Part shown: in pieces, positions 56,088-64,000 of the stretch
Layout: every line of letters starts with the position of its first letter
Numbering within the stretch: the stretch's first letter is position 1
Source: Chlorops oryzae
Taxonomy: Eukaryota; Arthropoda; Insecta; Diptera; Chloropidae
Direction: 5' to 3'
Assembly (NCBI GenBank): GCA_020466095.1
Contig: CM035806.1
Location: 134,800,981 to 134,864,980 of the forward strand
DNA: 64,000 nt
The notes under the pieces: model-generated
Told to the model about the DNA's origin: nothing
Database searches by the model: none
The model's input: the letters and a program-made list of their open reading frames with translations, nothing else
Position numbers and translations under genes: made by a program

Positions 56088-57338
56088 CATAGATGGGCAC
56101 AACGAACTAAATATTTATTGCACTCAAATTTTCACTACCACTAATTGTTTAGTGGTTTAGTGGTAATGAAAATCGAATTTCACTACCACTAAAGCTTCAG
56201 TTCTAATGCAAACTAATTTCATTATTTAGTGCTTATTGGAAAACTGCTGCACTATCACTAAATATACTGATTGGATCAGACCTGTTAAATCCCGATTAAG
56301 ATTAATAATCATGAATTATTGTTCTTTTTTTAATCCATAATCATTATTAATTTAACTTCTTGAAATTTTTGATTATTAATGATTGCGATTACCAAATAAT
56401 CGTGAAATAATCAGGACTATTTCAGATTAATGAAAAAAATCAGAAAAAATCAAAAATAATCAAAAAAATAATCCCGATTAATTTTAGATTATTTTTGAAA
56501 AATTTTGAGTTTCTTTGATTATTTTTGATTTTTCCTGATTATTTTTGGGTTTTTTGATTTTTTTTGACTATTTTTGATTTGTTCTGATTTTTTTTTATTA
56601 ATTTTAATTATTTTCAATTTGTAATTGGTCCTAACCACAGGTGGCCGGTGAATTCACTTGTCCGGTGCCGGTCCCACGGACTATAGGGAAACTTTGGAAA
56701 AACGATGTTATTCAATTACAAATTGAAAATAATTAAAATTAATAAAAAAAATCAGAACAAATCAAAAATAATCAAAAAAATCAAAAAACCCAAAAATAAT
56801 CAGGAAAAATCAAAAATAATAAAAAAAAAATCAAAAATATTCAAAAGTAATCTAAAAATAATCGGGATTATTTTTTTGATTATTTCATGATTATTTGGTA
56901 ATCGCAATCATTGATTAATATAGGTCATACAAAAATAATCATTAAATAATCACTATTTCACTCATAAGAAAAAAATAATCTGATTAATTAATCATTAATT
57001 AAATAATCATTATTTAACAGGTCTGGATTGGATGGATATGGGTACCTTCAGTACTAGTGTTACACAGGATATCCTTTAATATGAAATACTAGTCTATTAG
57101 TCTAGTCCATTCAATTTCATATTGAAAGATATCCTGTGTAACACTAGTGCTGAAGGTACCCATATCCATCCAATCAGTATATTTAGTGATAGTGCAGCAG
57201 TTTTCCAATAAGCACTAAATAGTGAAATTAGTTTGCATTAGCACTGAAGCTTTAGTGGTAGTGAAATTCGATTTTCATTACCACTAAACAATTAGTGGTA
57301 GTGAAAATTTTAGTGATAGTGCAATGTGACCATCTATG
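56088..57338. mobile_element. Large palindromic element (CATAGATGG ends), interrupted by another MITE
   Basis: The ends CATAGATGGGCACA and the inverse of CATAGATGGTCACA flank arms of TAGTGGTAGTGAAA-type sequence. The flanks CGAATCTG (56080-56087) and TGAATCTG (57339-57346) agree at 7 of 8 bases. Without the nested 749-bp insert the arms nearly meet at about 57100-57111. It is therefore a foldback-like hAT element of about 494 bp. Confidence 0.75.
56277..57025. mobile_element. Nested hAT-like palindromic MITE, perfect 8-bp duplication
   Basis: CAGACCTGTTAAATCCCG at the left and the inverse of CAGACCTGTTAAATAATG at the right. The duplication GATTGGAT is perfect (56269-56276, 57026-57033). Arms rich in AAAAATAATCAAAAA pair over about 300 bp around a 90-bp core (GGTGGCCGGTGAATTCAC). 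749 bp, no ORF. It was inserted into the left arm of the larger palindrome. Confidence 0.85.
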
Positions 57339-58643
57339 TGAATCTGAAATTATTATTATTATTTATTTATTTTTTTTTTTTTTTGTAGTAGATAATTTGT
57401 TCGAAAAAAGTCGAAGATAGAACCAGTAATTAGAGCATTAACTTATAAATGACCATTGGCTTTATACGGCAGAAACGACTATCTATCCTTCTCCGTTTCC
57501 GTCATTCCTTAACATTGTAAAAACTTTTCACACAATTCCCAAAATCGTATCGCCACTAAATGTCGTGTCCTTTTTTCTTTTATACAAAACAAATAATTAT
57601 TTAATATTAAGTTCTAAATATCAGATCTACTTATGAAAAAAACTCCTTAATATTTTCAATTTTCTTTTTTCTTCTGCTTCTAATGCTTGATTTCGAAAAG
57701 CATATCATCAATTTCTGTAAATATTCAACAAATCCAAACGTATGGAACCAGTCAAAATCACATCAGCAACTAATTGAAATCGTTTCCATATATTTGCATA
57801 TATTGAATATTTGCAGGATATATTGGAAACCAGGCATAAATGTAATGTCACAAAACTTTTCTCTCGTAACTGGGAGACCCGAAGTTTATATCGAACTCAT
57901 CGAAATCTTTAAAACAGCGATAGAAATAGAAAAAAATAAAAATAAAAAAACAAAAGAAAAATAAAAATAAATAAATCAAAAACACTTAGTAAAATATATT
58001 TTCCAATGTAAGATATAAGAACTAAATTAAAAATTGTGCTCAATAAAATGACTCTTTTTAAGATCTTTATTTTAGAAGCCCAAACCCTTCCCCATCACCC
58101 CCACCCAATTACCGAATCAACTCAAGCGTGCGTCTGTCAATTTTTAAAGAAACATTTAATTCTTTACTGGGCTAAAAAAGATATACTTACATATATTGAA
58201 ATATATGATTACAAGCGTGTAACCTCAGTAACTTTTAACTAGCTGCTATGAATACATTTATCAATATATAAATGTATGTTTTATTATATATATGTATACA
58301 TATTAATGTTAAAAGGATACACGATTTGTTGATACCCAACACGTATCAAAAGAATATAAAAAGGGAAGAAGAAGAAGAAGAAAACAATGGAATTAAAAAT
58401 CTCACTTTTAAGCTAAAAACAAACAAAAAATATTTAAATTTAAAAATAAAATATTAAATTTCTATCATGATTTTTTTTAAGATAACAGGAAAAAAATATC
58501 CTTCAAAATCCTAAGACGCGGATGATTTGTCCATTACGAAAATGTTTTATCCCAACTGGAAATGAATTTCACTATAACCGTTCAATCAACGAAAACATTT
58601 CCTATTTGGATATCTCATTCAAAGAGAATTATAATCGATTTTT

Positions 58644-58803
58644 GCCTGGTCTCCAATAGTGTGGAGCGATTCCTTCAAATATTCAACACATCCAAACACG
58701 ATGAAAGCAATTTTAATGAACTTCGAAATTGATTGGAACTGGCACCATACATTTGAATTTGTTTTATATTTGCAGGAATTCCTGCGGAGCTATTAGAAAT
58801 CAT
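58644..58803. mobile_element. MITE of the GCCTGATTTC family
   Basis: GCCTGGTCTCCAATAGTG at the left and the inverse of a GATTTCTAATAGCTC-type end at the right, with TTCAACACATCCAAACACG inside. Related to 8063-8147 and the intron-6 insertion in the Oatp gene. Confidence 0.5.
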
Positions 58804-58957
58804 GTTTTACAGAAACCTATGAGTATACAATATATATATATATTAACATATATATATATTTATGTAGCTGCAAATATTATAAGAAATAACTACATAATTA
58901 CATTATATGTGAAAGAAAAATTATATACACGAGCGAATATTCAGAATTTTTAGAACG

Positions 58958-59515
58958 TTAATTACACTAGCTTACAAATAATAAATTTTTTATTTCTTCA
59001 GGACATCTAAATGAAATTTTCTTTTGCACTTCGGTCTTCTAAGCGTGAAAACAGGATTTAAAAAATTTTTTCTAGAACCGTCTATGAGGAAATTGGGGTT
59101 ATTGGGGGGGAAAATTTCTTTTTAAGAGGGTATTTCAGCTTTTTCGAACAGAACACGACAATGCATCATACAATTTGAATTTTCTCTTAAATTATGTGCT
59201 TTTTTTTTAAAGGCTTAAATGTATCCAGAATATTATCTTCTCGACTGATCTTAAAACTATGTCAGAAAAAGTCTATGGGGAGTTATTTTTTTTAATTTAA
59301 GGGATAATTTGTTGGAAACGGATGATGCATCGTAAAGCTGTGTTCGAAAAAGCTGCAATAGCGCCTTTCAAAAATTGATTTTTTTTTTTTTTTTTTTCAA
59401 AATCAATATAAAAAAACGTTCCCATAAAAAAATTTTAAATATTTTTTTCGTGTTTAGAAGGCCAAAGTCCATTAGAAAAGTGAATTAAGATGTCCCGGGA
59501 ATAAATTCTGTGTTA
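58958..59515 (+). mobile_element. Dispersed repeat family R, copy with both ends
   Basis: The left end (TTACACTAGCTTACA, then GGACATCTAAATGAAATTTT) and the right end (inverse of ACAGAATTTATTCCCGGGAC) form imperfect inverted repeats. Inside are the GAAGGCCAAAG and GATGATGCATCG blocks seen in the other copies. No ORF. Confidence 0.55.
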
Positions 59516-60217
59516 TGCATTTGTTATGAGACATCATCAATTAATCAAAAAAAAAAAAAAAAAAAAAAAAAAGCTAATAAAAATAAAATAATTATGCGAG
59601 CGTATTTAAAACACAAAATACCTCTGAAATTATTGAATAATCATATACATAGACATTTATACACATACGTAAATTGCCCGAAATTATACATATACATATA
59701 TATACGTACATCCTTTATATGCAAATAATCAATTTATGTACTCCATTTATGTGTGCTCTTTATCTACCTGCATATTAATCGTTATTAAATGTCTGCATAT
59801 TTGCATCTAAATGTGCTTGTTGTATGTGAACATGAAAATGAAACAAAACAGAAGCAAAGCGAAAAAGGAACAAAAGAAAAGGAAAATCGTTAATCGTAAA
59901 TGGAAAATGGAAAAAAAAGAAAACAAAAGAAATTGTAATTGCAACCTATCTGTGGTAGTTAAATTTTAGTGAAATTTCAAATAAAGAGAGATAAAAATTT
60001 CAATTTCGATTGAGCGTTTTCGAATAAACAGGGATTGGTGTCCATCAGAATCTCTCCCGATACGGAGCACAGTGCTATTTCTTCATACATTTCTTGGCAA
60101 AAAAAAAAAATATATATATATAAGAGCATGGCCGTTTCTTTGCATATAATTAAGAAATTTGGCAAACATTTTGGAAATCAAAGCAACCCAACCTCCAACT
60201 TCTACCTCCCATATTAA

Positions 60218-60597
60218 CCCTGCAGGAAATGTCAATAGTGAATCTATACTCTTTCTCTACTGACTGCGTCAACAGTACTACTGACCAGTTAAACCCGTCG
60301 CAATGCTTTCCGTTATTGACATTTAACATTGAGTTGTCATTGAATGTCAACAGTAGACCGAAAAACTATTGACGACCTATTGACGTCGGTACTATTATAT
60401 AGACAAAATTAGTACTCTTTCGCTTTATAAGGAGACATGTTGTTGACATGGTCAATAAAGATGAAAATATACCTCTTGACAGTACAGTTTCTATAATGAC
60501 ACCGCCCTTAAATACTGTTGACGTTGGAACTAGTTCTCTTGTCTATATTGACATCAATATAGACATGGAACCATATGGCGACAGGCTTCCTGCAGGG
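60218..60597. mobile_element. TIR element with CCCTGCAGGAA ends
   Basis: CCCTGCAGGAAATGTCAATAG at the left and the inverse of CCCTGCAGGAAGCCTGTCGC at the right. Internal units of (T)ATTGAC / GTCAATA recur many times. The terminal sequence resembles CCCAGCGGGAAATGTC at 8965. Confidence 0.55.
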
Positions 60598-60599
60598 AA

Positions 60600-61505
60600 A
60601 TGAGAACCAAATTTCGCCATTTTGGACCTACAGAATTGAAATTCGGAAGAGAGCTTGCTGTTCAGCTATAAAATTGAAGAAAAAAAAAACTTATCATGAA
60701 CATGCAACAAAGGAATTAAGAAGTCCCTAAAATCGTATGTAAATTTTCAAAACATTGATGAGTCTTGATTTATTTGTAAAATTTAAATGTTGATTTAACA
60801 CAAAAAAATAAAATAAAAAATAACCGGCCCAGTCAGTTTTTCGTTGGAAAAAAAATGTTAGATGGCAAAAACACTAATATTCAAGGTAGAAAATTACATC
60901 ATTCTCATACGTTTGATACGAAGGTTTTAATTCTTTACAAGAACGGTCATAAATTTTGAAACCACAAAGCGTTTAATGTAAATTAGTTTTGTTTCTAGAA
61001 AATATTACGGCCAATAAAATATCCAAAATTTGGAGGGTTTTTTAAAATTTTTTCAAAATCTTTTGAAGTTTTCATTGTTTTTGCAATTTTTCCAATATTT
61101 TCCCCTGTTTTACATGTATATTTTTGCATTATTTGATACAAATATTCCTAAAAAAAATATATAATTTAGAAAAAATAAGATTTTTTTTTCTTTCATACAA
61201 TTCTCAAAGAAGAATAACATGTATTGTATGAATAATAAGGTAACTTACCCAAATAAGGCCATGCTAACGGTTTTTGCCACATTGGCGAAAAATGGTTACA
61301 CTTAGAGTTAGTTTGAATCTTAATCGCTTTTGTTTGACATTTTCTTTATTTGAAAATGTGAAAAAAGTACCAAAAAGTGTTTAAAACTATTCAGTTGAGA
61401 CATTTTATAAATTGTCCTTTTTTGCCATATTAGGAACCCCATGTCTATATAAGGCCCAATGCTGATTGCTCTCAAAAACGTGCCAACAAATAAAGAAAAA
61501 GTTAA
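60600..61505. other. Gene-free region
   Basis: A+T-rich DNA with no supported gene or repeat. Confidence 0.4.
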
Positions 61506-61511
61506 AACTAT

Positions 61512-62614
61512 TAGTGGTATTCAAGCAGATACGCAAAATTTGCGCCATCGGAAATTTCGCGAGCTCGCAAATTATTTTAGTGGTATTCAAGCAGGCTCGG
61601 AAATAGCTAGGTGCAAATTTTGCGCGCGGAAATGAACTATTGCTTGAACGACCCTTATGCAAAGCGTGTGTAAAAATTGTGCGAAAACAGCTGGTTTCAA
61701 CGTTTGCCTTGGTGAAAGAAGGAGAAGCGAATATCGCGCATATTTTTCGCATCACAGTAGGCGTGCAAAATTTCCGAGGCTGCGGAAACTATTTTTCATA
61801 CAAAATAATTTGCGAGCTCGCGAAATTTCCGAAGGCGCAAATTTTGCGTACCTGCTTGAATACCACTTTTGTATGAAAAATAGTTTCCGCAGCCTCGGAA
61901 ATTTTGCACGCCTACTGTGATGCGCAAAATATGCGCGATATTCGCTTCTTCTACTTTCACCACAGTAAAGGTAGAAACACTCACGCACTGCGCCGCAGTG
62001 CCATCTGTCACATAGAAATGTAATACTTGATAGAAATCAATATACATGAAACTGCATAAAAACGAACAGTCAAAAATTAGCATAGCATGGCATGGCATAG
62101 CGTTCTATAGAATTTAGATTTCTGTGCTAATTTGACAGCTGTAGTGTTGCTATTGTTTGGAAAATTGCATTAATTACTTGCAAAGCAGCCAGTTCAAGTT
62201 CATTTCTCTTATTATTTGTTTCACATGAGGAAACCATAAGTTTTGCTAAATCATAAATAAAATAGAGCAAAATAAAATATAAAACAAACAGCTTATTGCT
62301 GTGCTTCACTGTTTACAGTAAACAGTTTACTACAAATTTTCTCTATGCTATGCCATACCACGCAGTGCGTGAGTGTTTCTACCTTTACTCCCCTTAACCC
62401 GGCATCAGGACACGCAATTTTTCATGGCATGCCTTCATAATTTCTTCGCTTTCGTGTAGACTTGCTTTAAGAGTAGTCCTTAAACAAGTTATTTTACAAG
62501 CATTGAAACCAGCTGTTTTCGTAAAATTTTTACACGCTTTGCATAAGGGTCGTACAAAGTTTGCGCGCGCAAAATTTGCACCTAGCTATTTCCGAGCCTG
62601 CTTGAATACCACTA
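61512..62614. mobile_element. Nest of TIR elements with AGTGGTATTCAAGCAG ends
   Basis: Arm A (61512-61577, AGTGGTATTCAAGCAGATAC) pairs with A' (about 61803-61862). Arm B (61578-61700, AGTGGTATTCAAGCAGGCTC) pairs with B' at 62490-62614 over about 125 bp. Arm C (about 61703-61800) pairs with C' (about 61865-61965). D (TAAAGGTAGAAACACTCACG, about 61966) pairs with D' (about 62366-62390). The order A-B-C-A'-C'-D-D'-B' means at least two insertions inside one another. Confidence 0.65.
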
Positions 62615-62692
62615 TAATCTGATTAAATTGTAGTTGATGTTTGAGATCAAAACTTAACATAAATACTCTTTCCAGCTCCTCATATAAAATAA

Positions 62693-62821
62693 TAGTGGTA
62701 CTCATGCAGCTTCGCAAATGCCTTCGCAGCTTTTCCCATCGTAAATTTTCATATAAATTTTGACAGTTGTGTGACAAATTTCTCATTTCCCGCGATTTGC
62801 GAAGCTTCATGAGTCCCACTA
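62693..62821. mobile_element. Small MITE, AGTGGTACTCATGCAGC ends
   Basis: The left end is AGTGGTACTCATGCAGCTTC and the right end is the inverse of AGTGGGACTCATGAAGCTTC. About 129 bp. It is related in style to the neighbouring AGTGGTATTCAAGCAG family. Confidence 0.6.
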
Positions 62822-63226
62822 AAGAATATTCTACAAAATTTTATTTTCTTTAAATACTTTATTTTATTTACTTACAACTAGTAATTAATCTAAAAAAAAA
62901 AAAAAAAACCGAATAATATTCTCTTGTGATTATTGATGCTCTTTAACAGTTGCGCATCATTAAAAAAAAGTAATATGAATGGATCTGGTCTATAGAGCTT
63001 CAACTTAAAACGTTGATGTATATTTCCGAACATGATTTGTAAAACTTCCTATATGTTATAATAATCAACAGAAGCATGATCTAATGGTAGCATACAAAGA
63101 GGGATAAAGAGGGATAAAGAGTAAGCAATTGAATGAACTATGGGAGTGTAGAGTATGATGGGACTCTTCAAACAAATATTTATGAGTATGGAACACAAAA
63201 CAAAAAAAAAAGGACAATGTAAAATG

Positions 63227-64000
63227 CTACGAGTTTGGCTCTGGCGCCCACAATTTGAATGTACGATCGAATGAGGTAGTCGCAATGTATTGCGAGTTTG
63301 AGGATATATCCACGCAGACCACTTTGCCGTCGTGCCCCTGCAGAGTCTTAAGCGGTTGCCACGTTTTATTCGACCAGATTTTTGTTGTGCAATCATACGA
63401 GCTTGTAACAATAAAATTACCCCCCTCGCTTTGGTACTTAACTTCGGATATTAGATTTAAATGCGCTGGTATTGTGTACACAGTACTACGCCGTCGTAAA
63501 TCCCATATCTTACATGTATTGTCTTGTGATCCTGTTGCTATGTGATATCCATTCGGAGAGAAATCAACACCAAAAACTGATCCCAAATGCCCCTCGAGGA
63601 ACATAATGCAGCGTCCTAAAAATAAATTGAAAAAAACAAAGAAATATCACAAAAAAAAAAAAATGGAAAAGATAGATAAAAGTCTATACGATCACTTTTA
63701 TATTATAGTTGTTATACCTGTTCTAAGATCCCAGACGCGTCCAAAGGCATCTAAGCCGCCGGTTGCAATAACACTGCCATCGCCTTGAAAACTTAGACAA
63801 TGAACTGCTTTGGCATGTCCCTCTTGATGTAAGACTTCCATCTTTTGTTCTAAATCCCACAGACGCCAAGATGCGTCATAGCAAGTCGTGGCCAAGAAAC
63901 GGCCCGACGGATGAAATCCAACCTTTGATACTCTATGCGGCATATGACCGGTTATATCGGCAAGGCATTCTTCCGATCCGAAACCCCATAATTTAACCGC
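63227..64000 (-). CDS. U4-U6-60K: U4/U6 snRNP 60K protein (Prp4), last two exons, partial
   Basis: A WD40-propeller component of the U4/U6.U5 tri-snRNP, acting in the nucleus during spliceosome assembly. Visible exons on the minus strand are 63718-64000 (running off the window) and 63227-63615, with a 102-nt intron (GTATAAC...TTTTTAG). The joined text gives [20 protein letters not shown]. Repeats include [59 protein letters not shown] and [19 protein letters not shown], ending PNS then stop. The GH...WD spacing and the [12 protein letters not shown] block fit Prp4. The N-terminal half is outside the window. Confidence 0.9.

Noticed and set aside
61405..62098. Several ~100-codon frames with shared text such as EYRAYFSHHSRRAKFPRL
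   Set aside because: The shared text comes from inverted arms C/C' of nested MITEs, not from duplicated proteins.

Overview
The window looks like a stretch of a higher-dipteran (schizophoran, probably tephritid fruit fly) nuclear genome. The reasons are A+T-rich intergenic DNA, short GT-AG introns, an Oatp30B-type transporter and a U4/U6-60K (Prp4) gene closest to fly proteins, an attacin/diptericin-like immune peptide, DINE-1/Helentron-type repeats, and many (TACATATG)-type simple repeats. The species assignment is inference. Most listed open reading frames are shadows of repeats and were left out.

Layout. 1-8 kb: gene-free, with three DINE-1-like elements at 4.06, 5.99 and 7.08 kb and older fragments. 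8.2-10.2 kb: two head-to-head antimicrobial-peptide-like genes, one intact (minus strand, with TATA, kappa-B and GATA motifs upstream) and one broken (plus strand). Their mature regions are almost identical, and a terminal-inverted-repeat (TIR) element carrying a tRNA-like module lies between them. 10.2-31 kb: repeat-dominated, including tRNA-derived SINEs and a 5'-truncated non-LTR retrotransposon that share a 3' tail, several hAT-like MITEs with readable 8-bp target duplications, and a GA-rich block. 31-35 kb: two identical inverted 469-bp MITEs bracket a segment that has clearly been inverted, splitting one DINE-1-like element in two. 35-48 kb: more MITEs, including PIF/Harbinger-like copies and an ATCGAT array inside a hAT-like element.

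48.6-52.6 kb: the main gene, an Oatp30B-like organic anion transporter with seven coding exons, apparently complete except for one apparent 1-nt frameshift in an Asn/Gly-rich leader. 53.2-55.0 kb: a compact element with ~350-bp inverted arms around one ORF for a small protein with three CxxC pairs. 55-63 kb: nested palindromic elements. 63.2-64.0 kb: the last two exons of a Prp4-like WD40 gene on the minus strand, running off the window.

Functionally, three host genes can be supported (innate immunity, membrane transport, splicing), and nothing indicates that they work together. The rest is a record of transposon nesting, rearrangement and gene conversion. Coordinates of repeat ends are exact where a target duplication is quoted and approximate elsewhere.
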